NCBI RefSeq assembly: GCF_000196515.1
Contig: NC_014248.1
Coordinates: 977,501-1,041,500 of the forward strand
DNA length: 64,000 bases
Source: 'Nostoc azollae' 0708
Lineage (GTDB): Bacteria; Cyanobacteriota; Cyanobacteriia; Cyanobacteriales; Nostocaceae
Direction of reading: 5' to 3'
Shown: piece after piece, positions 31,755 through 40,086 of the stretch
Position numbering within the stretch: position 1 is the stretch's first letter
Layout of the letters: every line of letters starts with the position of its first letter
Notes under the pieces: generated by a model
What the model was told of the DNA's origin: nothing
The model's input: the letters and a program-made list of their open reading frames with translations, nothing else
Database searches by the model: none
Translations under genes and position numbers: made by a program

Positions 31755-31919
31755 TTATTTTTTCTGTTGAGAGTTTGTCCAGTTAACTATTAACTGTCGT
31801 GCCTGTTGACTCATTGAGGTTTTTTGTTGAGCGCAAATAACCTTGAATTGAGTTCGTTCCTCATCATTTAGAAATACTACGAGTTTCACTGTTTTATCTT
31901 CTTCCTGAGATTGAGTCAC
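31755..31919 (-). CDS. Small ribbon-helix-helix-type protein (54 aa)
   Basis: A GTG start at 31919 gives 54 residues: a charged N-terminus, a strand-like KTVKLVVFLNDEER, and two helices (FKVICAQQKTSMSQQARQLI) before a short tail. The pattern fits small RHH/CopG-ParG-like DNA-binding proteins found on cyanobacterial plasmids, which act in partition or as antitoxins. A weak AGGTAG precedes the start. No toxin or ParA gene is adjacent, so it may be a leftover from a larger locus. Confidence 0.55.
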   Translation of the reverse strand: MTQSQEEDKTVKLVVFLNDEERTQFKVICAQQKTSMSQQARQLIVNWTNSQQKK

Positions 31920-32082
31920 CTAATCTACCTACTTAATCTATAGCTGCATTTTGCCTAATTATGGCATTAAGCAAACTGTTAGCAAATTAAGTAGTTTAGC
32001 TAGTTGACTTATTTTACTTAGATAGAGTAGGTTAGTAAGATAGGTAAGATAATGTAAACCGCTTGCAGTCCAAAGGCTTTGT

Positions 32083-32238
32083 AATGGCTGACAACACTCT
32101 GTTGATTTGCTAACAATTGCAGCACTTTAAATTTTACGTGACCGTGTTTTATCTCAACTAAAGTTGGGTAAGCAAGCATCTGGGTATAAGACTGCTCATA
32201 AAGGTCTCAATCGTTTTATTGCTAAACTAACCAGCTAA
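32083..32238 (+). pseudogene. Fragment of a small cyanobacterial protein
   Basis: ATG 32083 (MADNTLL) is soon out of frame. Further on, ILRDRVLSQLKLGKQASGYK and THAHKG-like helical sequence followed by LNRFIAKLTS appear in one frame to a TAA at 32236. The composition and helical pattern resemble short hypothetical proteins of Nostocales. Assignment is weak. Confidence 0.3.
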
Positions 32239-32300
32239 TATAGTGCCTTTGCGAATTCGCAAACTGTATCGGTATCTCCTCGCGTTTAGGCAGAAGAGTG

Positions 32301-32690
32301 TCAATCACTGACAACAGATGCACACAGTTGAGCTTGTTGCCACAATTTCCGTAAAAAGAACTCGGTGCGATCGCTCATCATAGTAACAAAGACACCCACA
32401 ACATTCTCAGAACTATCTGATAAGCAAGAGCCCTGCAAAGTGCCTTCCAGCTATTCAGCATCACACACAGACAATTCCATGACTTCAGCATCATGTTGCT
32501 GAACCTCAGCCTTCAGCCTTTCTAGCCCTGGTAACTCCACAGGAAGCAAAAAGGAAGCTGTGCTGGGTTCAAAATCCAGTATTTGACCAACCCGTAGCGC
32601 CAAAATCACTCTTTGTTCTACCCATTCTTCCAGGGATAGAGCGAGATGTTCCAAATAAAAACAATTTTCAGTGTAAATTAATTTCAGCAT
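32301..32690 (-). pseudogene. Conserved cyanobacterial hypothetical protein with an in-frame TAG
   Basis: From ATG 32690 the frame gives 79 residues (MLKLIYTENCFYLEHLALSL ... ELSVCDAE) and stops at TAG 32451. The same frame continues cleanly as LEGTLQGSCLSDSS, VVGVFVTMMSDRTEFFLRKL and WQQAQLCASVVSD to TGA 32301. The full 129-residue product matches the size of a family I recall from cyanobacteria, often beside HNH nuclease genes. It starts 16 bp after the stop of the HNH gene, suggesting an operon in which both members carry one TAG. Confidence 0.7.
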
Positions 32691-32706
32691 TCCTTTTGCT
32701 CTCCTG

Positions 32707-33192
32707 TTATTCCAGGTTGGCTTGCATATCTATCCAAAACTGTTCTGCAAAAGAAACAGCAGGATGTTGTCGTGCCTTTAGTTTCTTTTGCAATTGCATA
32801 CCAGTTTCCCCAAGGGTTTTATCACCTTTCCGAGAGTTACATCTTTCACAAGCTATCACTACGTTATCCCACATATGCAAGCCACCCTTAGATCGGGGAA
32901 TCAAATGATCCAGAGTCAGACGTTTGGTACTACCGGAATATTGACAACTGTGATGGTCTCTCCGCAGTACTTCTTGTCGATTCACTGGCGGCACTTTCCA
33001 CATCCTTTCAGCAGCAGCGATTTTTAAGCGGATGTGTTTTGGTACGGAAACTAGCAAGCTAAGTGAGTGAACTAACTATCCCCTCTCTGTAGGAAAATCT
33101 ACTGATTCAGCTTTATTACTCACTAACAACAAAATTGCTCGCTTGATATTTACGTGATACAGTGGCAAGTAATTCTGAGAAAAAACCACCAC
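32707..33192 (-). pseudogene. HNH endonuclease with an in-frame TAG
   Basis: The open frame (116 residues from 33057) has the HNH motif: QYSGSTKRLTLDHLIPRSKG, then NVVIACERCNSRKGDKT. In the usual C-x2-C knuckle the first pair reads CQYSG, so one Cys of CQYCG is replaced by Ser. Upstream in the same frame lie FSQNYLPLYHVNIKRAILLL and VSNKAESVDFPTERG, the normal N-terminus, followed by TAG where Trp is expected. The ancestral start is probably GTG near 33192. A nonsense mutation plus the lost Cys suggest decay. Confidence 0.75.
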
Positions 33193-33251
33193 GGATTTTT
33201 CTCAAACTTGCATGGCGCTTGTCACAGTCTGACTCCTTATCAACATTTGTC

Positions 33252-33281
33252 AGTCTCTTCACTGTTAACAGTGAAGAGACT
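33252..33281. repeat. Perfect 30-bp palindrome without loop
   Basis: Arms 33252-33266 and 33267-33281 are exact complements (AGTCTCTTCACTGTT and its complement). It lies upstream of the HNH remnant and 5 bp from a separate GC-rich hairpin. Confidence 0.85.
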
Positions 33282-33285
33282 AAAA

Positions 33286-33319
33286 AACCCCCACTTCTGA
33301 TTTAGGTGAAGCGGGGGTT
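33286..33319 (-). terminator. Intrinsic-terminator-like hairpin
   Basis: AACCCCC (33286-33292) pairs with GGGGGTT (33313-33319), extended by CTTC/GAAG past one mismatch. Read on the minus strand the stem is followed by TTTTTTA, a good intrinsic terminator for leftward transcription. No minus-strand gene lies immediately to the right, so the transcript it would end is unknown. Confidence 0.55.
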
Positions 33320-33616
33320 AAAATTTGACCTGATATTTTTCTGGTCTTATAGGGGTACAGCATTTTGCTCTTGTACCTCCCACTTCTTGTTTCTATTTGT
33401 GCTTTACTATTTGGCGTATCAAAAACTATATATCTAAAATCATCATTATCCTAAGTTTTTTACCCACCATGCAGGCTGCGCTCGCCCATAAATAGATACT
33501 CCACTCCCACAGCGGCAGATTCCCAACAGACCAGCCAAATGTTGGAATGCGCAGTAGTAGAAATAGGGTAAATGGATTTCACAGAAAATTTCACATATTA
33601 AATATTACTGTAAACA

Positions 33617-33632
33617 TACTACACCTGTAGTA
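33617..33632. promoter_or_regulatory. Candidate operator upstream of the RHH gene
   Basis: TACTACACCTGTAGTA is a perfect 7-bp dyad with a 2-bp centre, about 35 bp before the start of a ribbon-helix-helix-like gene and inside the likely promoter. Such sites suit autoregulation by a dimeric repressor. Binding is an inference. Confidence 0.45.
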
Positions 33633-33665
33633 CTATCTTGTCTAGACCTCTAAGGAGAGAAAATC

Positions 33666-34001
33666 ATGCATACTATCACACGCAGCTCAACCACTGATAT
33701 GGAAGTTACCAGCATCCGTTTGGAACGCGAACTAAAAGATAAACTCAAAGAAATAGCAGGTAATCAGGGATATCAGGCTTTGATCAGAGATGTCCTCTGG
33801 AATTATGTGCAGCAAAAATCCGGCGAATGGAAACCCCGATTTTCTCGTGCTGATATTCGAGCCAGTATAGCCGCCACAGCACAGCAAGATGAACGCTGTG
33901 TCCTCACAGGTAAATTAATTCCATCTCAACAACCTATGTTATTGGGACTAACAAAGAATGGTGATATAGTGCCTCTAAGTGTTGAAAGTCTATGTGACTA
34001 G
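33666..34001 (+). CDS. Ribbon-helix-helix-like DNA-binding protein
   Basis: A 111-residue protein. Residues 12-50 (MEVTSIRLERELKDKLKEIA, then GYQALIRDVLWNYVQ) have the beta-alpha-alpha pattern of an RHH domain. The C-terminal half (CVLTGKLIPSQQPMLLGLTK and GDIVPLSVESL) is conserved-looking but of unknown role. A strong AAGGAGAG site lies 7 bp before ATG 33666. A perfect palindrome sits just upstream and may be its operator. It stands alone and intact among many pseudogenes, which argues for function. Confidence 0.75.
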   Translation: MHTITRSSTTDMEVTSIRLERELKDKLKEIAGNQGYQALIRDVLWNYVQQKSGEWKPRFSRADIRASIAATAQQDERCVLTGKLIPSQQPMLLGLTKNGDIVPLSVESLCD

Positions 34002-34660
34002 TTCATGACAGATCCATAACCTTTAAGCTTTCGTGACAGGTCAGAATAAATGCAGTTTATTTATTTATAGCAATAACTAAGCTGCATCTATTGCTGACAA
34101 TCTTTCTAAGACAGAGGTGTTATATTTGCTGAACATATTCAACACAAGCAGTATTTATACAATATTTTTTGGATAAATTTGACTTGATTCGATAGAATTT
34201 AATTAAATGTCAACTACTCAGGTAAACTAAGTGAAAGGTACTTTATTAATCACTAATATCTTAAGTACTAATGCGTATACAAGTTTATGATAATTTTTCT
34301 TTAATTCCAGAGAAATTACGGTTTATGTAGAGTTACAGACAAGATATCCTATTTTTGAGGTAGTAAACTAAATCAACTTCAAAATCAACTTCAAATTTTG
34401 GCAAATCTTGGAAACGAGGCTCTCAAATTGGGAACATTATCGTGATCTAGAAAGTAAACATTAGTTGATAAAGCTAACAAATACCATTAACTAAAACATA
34501 AATTATGTAATCAGATTTTAGAAAAAGTCTTCATAAACGACTTACGATTTATCCGGGTGGTGCAATATAACTCAAAAGTTAAAAAATACACAAAACTTGG
34601 GTGCAAAGTAACTTGGGTGCAAAGTAAACAAATGGATTTTTATCCACCAGCGAACCAATA
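34002..34660. other. Non-coding stretch before the GAF kinase gene
   Basis: About 660 bp, AT-rich. No coding frame or strong hairpin was seen. The direct repeats CTTGGGTGCAAAGTAA (34594-34632, two adjacent copies) and CAACTTCAAA (34374-34396) lie towards the kinase gene and are the only internal structure. Confidence 0.5.
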
Positions 34661-36694
34661 ATGAAAAAGCGTTTATTATCACCGCCAAAATACGTAGACG
34701 ACAATGATGTAGAACAACTACAGCCATATCGAGCCAAGCTCATGCATCAACAAGAAAACACCGCCCAAGCCTTGGCGCAAAAGATAAATTATATCATTGC
34801 CAATAGCGAGGCGACATCATTGATCTTGCAAGAAATTGCTCACTTATTGGGAGATGTATTCAAGGTAGATTGCTGCTGTTTGATGAGCGTGACCAGAGAT
34901 ACTCCAAATAAAGATTCTGCCGTTAATTGGTGTAGTGAACAATATTTGGGATCACCCCATTCCCAAGAAATCTTATCAATGGATCAGTTATTAGTAAGTT
35001 CGCCAGTTGTACAATGCGTTGCTGAACCATTGACAGTTGAGGATATTTCCTTAGTTCAACAAACTCTATTATTTAGCTGTCAATCTCTGCCAATCCCGAT
35101 TAAATCAGTTTTAGCGATTCCTACCCGATTTAGTGGTCATAATAACGGTGTAATTTGCTTGATAAAATTCCAAACATATCAATGGAATGAGTCAGAAAAA
35201 AAATTACTCCAATCAATAGCTTCATCTTGTGCGATCGCTTTGGCTCAAGTAGCACAAGTACAGATATTAAATACTCAAAAGCAGTATTTACACAAGAGCA
35301 GCCAGCATCAAATTTTAATTAAACAATTAACTATACTAAGCCTTAGTAACTTGGAGTTAAATCAAATGCTCCAGTTAGTTATTTCATCGACTTCTGAATC
35401 CTTAGAAGTCGATCGAGGATTACTAATCCTATTGAAATATACAGATCCCATGTTCAGGAATCGTCCCAAGAAGCAAATTCCTAAAGCCAAAGCCACCCTG
35501 ATGGGAGAGTGGACTAAAGCTCAAAACACCAATCACACTGAACCAGAAAACTTAGAGCAGAGTTTTTCTTTATCAGAATGTGATTTATGCCAGCGTGTAT
35601 TTACAGAATCGGGGAAACCGATCATGATTGATAACTCGAAAGAGCAGAACGATAATTTACAGCTAAATCCATTGTTTGCCATTGAACAATTTCCAGCCAC
35701 AATCTTAATGCCATTAGAGAATCAAGGGAAAGTTTTAGGATTTGTGGTTTTACAGCAAGAAATTACTCGTAATTGGCAACCCGCAGAATTGAATCTTGTA
35801 GAAATGGTCTGCGCTCAGTTGAGTAATGCCATAATTCAATCACAAACATTGCGGCAAGTACAAAATTTAGTAGATGAAAGGACAGAGCAACTCAAACGAA
35901 GTTTGGAAGTACAGGCAAAATTGTACGAAAAAACAAAGCAGTATGTTGAGCAACTACAACAACTCAACGAACTCAAAGATGAATTTGTCAGCAACATTAG
36001 CGATCGCTTGCGTTATCCCCTGACAAATATGCGGATGTCAATTCGTAACTTACGATTGCCAGGAATTACCCCAGAACGTCAAACTCGATATCTAGATATT
36101 CTAGAGTCAGAATGTACCAAAGAAATTAACTTAATTAATGACCTCCTCACCCTCCAGAAACTAGAAACCCATCAAGAAGCACCGCAATTAGAAACCATAG
36201 ATTTAAATACCAGAATTAAGGACTTAGTAGCTGCTGTAGAAAGGCCACTAGCAGAGCGAGGATTATCTGTAAACATACATTTACCCAAAAAACCATTAAA
36301 ACTTCAAACCGAAATCGAAAGTTTCGACCGCATTCTGCAAGAACTATTAACCAATGTCAACAAATACTCGGAACGCGATACCATCGTTAATTTACAAGCA
36401 ACTCACAGAGTTGAACAAGAACTTGATCAAGTTATTATTAAAGTAACCAACATAGGACGTGGCATCTCACAAGAAGAAGCAGCCTACATTTTTGACAAGT
36501 TCCGTCGTGGTAAAGGACGTTGGACTCCAGGTACTGGCTTAGGACTGGCCTTAGTCAAGTCCCTAGTACAGCATTTACATGGAGAGATCGCCATAGAGAG
36601 TACCCCAATAGCCAACTCTCAATTGAGCGAAATTTCTTTCACCCTTACCCTACGTCAGTTTTGCGCAGCAACTAAACCAAATTCTCAACAGTGA
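34661..36694 (+). CDS. GAF-domain histidine-kinase homologue lacking the H-box His
   Basis: A 677-residue soluble protein: two GAF-like sensor domains (about 35-200 and 225-400), a coiled coil (400-440), HisKA and HATPase_c. The H-box should read like SHELRTP, but the sequence is SNISDRLRYPLTN with Asp448 at the His position. The ATPase part keeps NVNKYSE, FDKFRRGK and GTGLGLALVK, while the G1 box is altered (TNIGRGIS). It may bind ATP without self-phosphorylation and act as a pseudokinase. The HIP1 octamer GCGATCGC (36000-36007) lies exactly over the changed codons. It overlaps the next gene by 4 bp. Confidence 0.85.
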   Translation: MKKRLLSPPKYVDDNDVEQLQPYRAKLMHQQENTAQALAQKINYIIANSEATSLILQEIAHLLGDVFKVDCCCLMSVTRDTPNKDSAVNWCSEQYLGSPHSQEILSMDQLLVSSPVVQCVAEPLTVEDISLVQQTLLFSCQSLPIPIKSVLAIPTRFSGHNNGVICLIKFQTYQWNESEKKLLQSIASSCAIALAQVAQVQILNTQKQYLHKSSQHQILIKQLTILSLSNLELNQMLQLVISSTSESLEVDRGLLILLKYTDPMFRNRPKKQIPKAKATLMGEWTKAQNTNHTEPENLEQSFSLSECDLCQRVFTESGKPIMIDNSKEQNDNLQLNPLFAIEQFPATILMPLENQGKVLGFVVLQQEITRNWQPAELNLVEMVCAQLSNAIIQSQTLRQVQNLVDERTEQLKRSLEVQAKLYEKTKQYVEQLQQLNELKDEFVSNISDRLRYPLTNMRMSIRNLRLPGITPERQTRYLDILESECTKEINLINDLLTLQKLETHQEAPQLETIDLNTRIKDLVAAVERPLAERGLSVNIHLPKKPLKLQTEIESFDRILQELLTNVNKYSERDTIVNLQATHRVEQELDQVIIKVTNIGRGISQEEAAYIFDKFRRGKGRWTPGTGLGLALVKSLVQHLHGEIAIESTPIANSQLSEISFTLTLRQFCAATKPNSQQ

Positions 36695-37266
36695 CTACAG
36701 AAAACAACACAGTGGGACTTGATTTCCCCACACCTATGGACGAGAGTGGACTAGAAAGCAACTTAATTGCTGATCAAGTAACCATCCAAGTCGAGAAATT
36801 ATCAGAGCGACAACGGCAAATTACCGCTAAAGTACAAATTCCCCACCCGGTCGAAAAAGTCTGGAAGATTCTTACAGACTATGAAGCCTTAACTGAATTT
36901 ATTCCCAATCTAGCCAAAAGTTCTCTCCTAGAACATCCCAACGGAGGCATACGGATAGAACAAATAGGTTCTCAAAGGTTACTCAATTTCAAATTTTGTG
37001 CGCATGTAGTTCTAGACCTAGAAGAAATCTTCCCCAAACTGATCAACTTTGAAATGGTAGAAGGAGATTTCAAAGGCTTTTCAGGTTTTTGGTGCTTAGA
37101 GCCTTATTCCCTGGGAGAGGATCAAGGAACAAATCTCTGTTACAACATCCAAGTATGGCCTAAGCTAACAATGCCGATATCCATCATCGAAAACCGACTC
37201 AGCAAGGACCTACAACTAAACCTGCTCGCAATTCGTCAGCGCGCAGGGGAATTAAGCATTAGTTGA
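36691..37266 (+). CDS. SRPBCC (START-like) family protein
   Basis: A 191-residue protein with the SRPBCC/polyketide-cyclase fold: KVQIPHPVEKVWKILTDYEA near the start of the domain, LTEFIPNLAKSS, and FKGFSGFWCLEP towards the end. The domain binds small hydrophobic ligands or lipids; the ligand here is unknown. The start GTG 36691 overlaps the TGA of the kinase homologue (GTGA), so the two are translationally coupled and probably act together. Frame intact. Confidence 0.87.
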   Translation: MTTENNTVGLDFPTPMDESGLESNLIADQVTIQVEKLSERQRQITAKVQIPHPVEKVWKILTDYEALTEFIPNLAKSSLLEHPNGGIRIEQIGSQRLLNFKFCAHVVLDLEEIFPKLINFEMVEGDFKGFSGFWCLEPYSLGEDQGTNLCYNIQVWPKLTMPISIIENRLSKDLQLNLLAIRQRAGELSIS

Positions 37267-37364
37267 AGATGAGAGTCAGCAGATAAAATTTAATTAGTTT
37301 TAGGGTAGAAAAGAATTAGCTAGTATATCTTTTCTATCTTTCTAATTATGGTTCTTTTTTAAAG

Positions 37365-37437
37365 TACCCCCAGGGGAATTCGAATCCCCGTTACCTCCGT
37401 GAAAGGGAGGTGTCCTAGGCCTCTAGACGATGGGGGC
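37365..37437 (-). tRNA. tRNA-Glu (anticodon TTC)
   Basis: A 73-nt tRNA on the minus strand. It starts GCCCCCATCGTCTAGAGGCC. The anticodon loop CTTTCAC gives TTC, and the T-arm has GATTCGAATTCCC. The acceptor ends TGGGGGT plus A. CCA is not encoded. Confidence 0.96.
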
Positions 37438-37654
37438 ATTGGACTCCAGACTTTTAACAATCTACCGTATTTTTGAGAGGATGTCAACACCTTTTTCTAA
37501 AAAGTTTTTCATAGCCTCTAAATTGAGCAAAGGGGCAGGAGTTACAGGAGGAATACTTAATTTTCCTCCTGTAACTCCTGAATCCTGAACTCCTGATAGC
37601 GTAACCTACGGCAAGCAACCTACACATAGTGTACCTACGGCATAGCGTGGCGAT

Positions 37655-37709
37655 CACCACACCCATCGTTAAAAAAAAATCTCTTAATTTCTTAACGATG
37701 GGTGTGGTG
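37655..37709. repeat. Long perfect inverted repeat, 18-bp arms
   Basis: Arms 37655-37672 and 37692-37709 are exact complements (CACCACACCCATCGTTAA and its complement) around a 19-nt A/T-rich loop that starts with an A-run. It lies between the divergent tRNA-Glu and antiporter genes, about 70 bp before the antiporter start. It could form in the antiporter leader mRNA. Confidence 0.85.
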
Positions 37710-37781
37710 TTGTACCCTGTAGAGTTAGTATTTATGATTCTTTACAAAGGATTTTGAAATCAATCACTCAAAATCTACAAC

Positions 37782-39701
37782 ATGGAAGCATCTTTTCAAA
37801 TTACCCTACAGATGGTGTTCACAGTCCTAGCAGGCATTAGCGCCCAGGTAATGGCCGCATATCTTAAGCTGCCCAGCATCGTCTTATTACTTTTATTGGG
37901 CATCCTATTGGGTGCTGATGGTATTGGCTTATTACATCCGCATTTATTGGGAACTGGACTAGAAGTAATTGTCTCTCTGGCCACAGCAATTATCTTGTTT
38001 GAGGGCGGACTCAAATTGGATGTGCGCGAATTGGGCAGAGTTTCGGTGAGTTTGCAATTGCTTGTCACCTTGGGAACACTCATAACACTGCTGGGCGGTA
38101 GCATAGCGGCTCACTGGCTGGGAGAATTTCCTTGGAATATAGCTTTTCTCTTTGCTTCCATCGTCGTCGTTACAGGGCCTACCGTCGTTGGACCCCTACT
38201 CAAACAAATCAACGTAGATCGACAAGTAGCAACTCTATTGGAAGGTGAGGGGGTTTTAATTGACCCAGTAGGAGCTATCCTTGCCTATGTTGTCCTAGAT
38301 ACAATTTTGAACGGTGATGCTGACCCACTCAAAGCCATTATGGGTTTAATATTGCGCTTGGGTGTGGGAGCAATGATTGGTGCTGTAGGTGGTTATTTGA
38401 TGAGTTGGGTGTTCAAACGAGCCAGTTTTCTATCTTTTGAATTAAAAAACCTGGTGGTGCTGGCGGCGTTGTGGGGGTTGTTTTCCCTAGCACAGATGAT
38501 TCGCACTGAGTCAGGAGTTATGACTACAGTCGTGGCAGGGGCAGTATTTGCTAATTCATCAGTTCCAGAAGAAAGGCTGTTGCGGAGCTTTAAAAACCAA
38601 CTAACAATTCTTAGCGTCTCTGTACTTTTTATTCTCCTAGCCGCTGATTTATCTATTGCTAGTGTCTTGGCGTTGGGTTGGGGTAGTTTATTTACTGTTT
38701 TGGTTTTGATGTTTGTGGTACGCCCAATTAATATTTTGTTGTGTACTTGGAATAGTGATCTGAATTGGCGACAGAAACTGTTTTTAAGCTGGGTTGCACC
38801 GAGAGGAATTGTTTCTGCTTCTGTTGCTTCTTTATTTGGTATTTCGCTGACGCAAAGGGGCGTTAATGGTGGTGATGCTATTAAAGCTCTGGTGTTCTTG
38901 ACAATTATCATGACTGTTGTCTGTCAAGGCTTGACGGCTGGCTGGATTGCTAGGTGGCTGGAAATAACTTCCAAGGATGCAACTGGGGCAGTGATTGTGG
39001 GTTGTAATCCCTTGAGTTTGTTGATTGCTCGGTTTTTCCAAGAACGGGGAGAAGGTGTAGTGATGATTGACACCGACTCGGAATATTTTGCTCAAGCTGA
39101 GGCTCAAAATCTGCGGGTGATTGCTAATAGTGCGCTAGATGCAGAGGTTTTGGAGGAGGCTGGTATTGCCTCGATGGGAACTTTTCTGGCTATGACTAAT
39201 AATGGTGAGGTGAATTTTGTGTTAGCACAACGGGCATCTGAGGAATTTAGTCCACCTCGTGTTTTAGCAGTGTTTCCCCGTGATCCGCAAGCTCCTAATT
39301 CTGCCAATGTGAAAGTTAATCAAGCTTTTGTCTCTGATTTAGCAGTTAAAACTTGGAATGAGTATTTAAGCAATGGACGAGTGAAATTGGGGACAACAAC
39401 GTTAAATGAGGCAGAATTTTCTAGTCAACAGGAGCATATCCAAGAGAAGATTAGGTCTGGAGTGTTGGTACCGCTATTACTAGAGAGGGAAGAACACCTA
39501 CAGGTAATGTCAGTCAACCAAGATTGGGAAGTAGGAGATCGCATTATCTATCTGTTGTACGATTCCAGACCAAATCTGTTAAAACTCTTATCTGGTGCCA
39601 GTCAATCCACGGCTTTAGCTTTAGAAAAGCTCCCAGAAGTGGAAGAAGTTCCCATTGCTAAATTGTCTCAACTTTCTGCTACTGAAGTTTCGGGTAATTG
39701 A
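37782..39701 (+). CDS. Na+/H+ (cation:proton) antiporter with TrkA-N domain
   Basis: A 639-residue protein with about 12 membrane spans (residues 5-390) of the CPA family, including the conserved membrane motif VVTGPTVVGPLLKQINVD and EGEGVLIDPVGAILAYVVLD. A cytoplasmic TrkA-N/Rossmann domain (from about 400, GAVIVGCNPLSLLIARFF) follows and may sense nucleotides. The protein exchanges Na+ or K+ for protons across the membrane. ATG 37782 is the only start before the first span. The gene is intact and monocistronic. Confidence 0.9.
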   Translation: MEASFQITLQMVFTVLAGISAQVMAAYLKLPSIVLLLLLGILLGADGIGLLHPHLLGTGLEVIVSLATAIILFEGGLKLDVRELGRVSVSLQLLVTLGTLITLLGGSIAAHWLGEFPWNIAFLFASIVVVTGPTVVGPLLKQINVDRQVATLLEGEGVLIDPVGAILAYVVLDTILNGDADPLKAIMGLILRLGVGAMIGAVGGYLMSWVFKRASFLSFELKNLVVLAALWGLFSLAQMIRTESGVMTTVVAGAVFANSSVPEERLLRSFKNQLTILSVSVLFILLAADLSIASVLALGWGSLFTVLVLMFVVRPINILLCTWNSDLNWRQKLFLSWVAPRGIVSASVASLFGISLTQRGVNGGDAIKALVFLTIIMTVVCQGLTAGWIARWLEITSKDATGAVIVGCNPLSLLIARFFQERGEGVVMIDTDSEYFAQAEAQNLRVIANSALDAEVLEEAGIASMGTFLAMTNNGEVNFVLAQRASEEFSPPRVLAVFPRDPQAPNSANVKVNQAFVSDLAVKTWNEYLSNGRVKLGTTTLNEAEFSSQQEHIQEKIRSGVLVPLLLEREEHLQVMSVNQDWEVGDRIIYLLYDSRPNLLKLLSGASQSTALALEKLPEVEEVPIAKLSQLSATEVSGN

Positions 39702-39975
39702 AAGTTAATATTTTCTTGAGACATTTCTTGTTCTTGCCATAGCAAAGCAGATAGATGTGCTACTGCCAAGATGATAGCAGTGAAAGCAATCACGTAACTT
39801 TGAATCCCATAGAGATGTTGTCCTCACTCCTGACTCCTGAATTCTTGCAAAATAAAAACTGCACATTACTTGAATCTTCCTGTTTTGGATACCAATATAG
39901 GGAGTTATTATTGTTAGAGAAGCGATTCTCGAAAATAGCAATATAATTTATAAAGATAAAATCCCTTGTACAGTG
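39702..39975. other. Spacer with a possible gene-tail remnant
   Basis: On the minus strand a hydrophobic stretch (VIAFTAIILAVAHLSALLW, then QEQEMSQENINF) reads for about 40 codons and runs into the antiporter 3' end. It could be the tail of a lost membrane-protein gene. An STRR unit (CTCCTGACTCCTGAATTC) lies at 39828-39845. Nothing else is seen. Confidence 0.3.
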
Positions 39976-40040
39976 AGGCAGAAAGTTATCTGTATCAGCA
40001 ACAGATAAGTAAATCCTATCAGGATTACAACCTTCTGCCT
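39976..40040 (+). promoter_or_regulatory. Candidate structured leader RNA (three-way junction)
   Basis: AGGCAGAA (39976-39983) pairs with TTCTGCCT (40033-40040). Inside lie two perfect hairpins: TTATCTGT/ACAGATAA (39986-40008, 7-nt loop) and AATCCT/AGGATT (40012-40026, 3-nt loop). All 22 base pairs are Watson-Crick. It ends 46 nt before the start of the TonB-like gene, so it may be a cis-acting RNA in its leader. It matches no riboswitch class I know. Confidence 0.4.
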
Positions 40041-40086
40041 TATTGAACTAATCAACTGCAACCGAGCCGAGTGAACGATAACAGCT

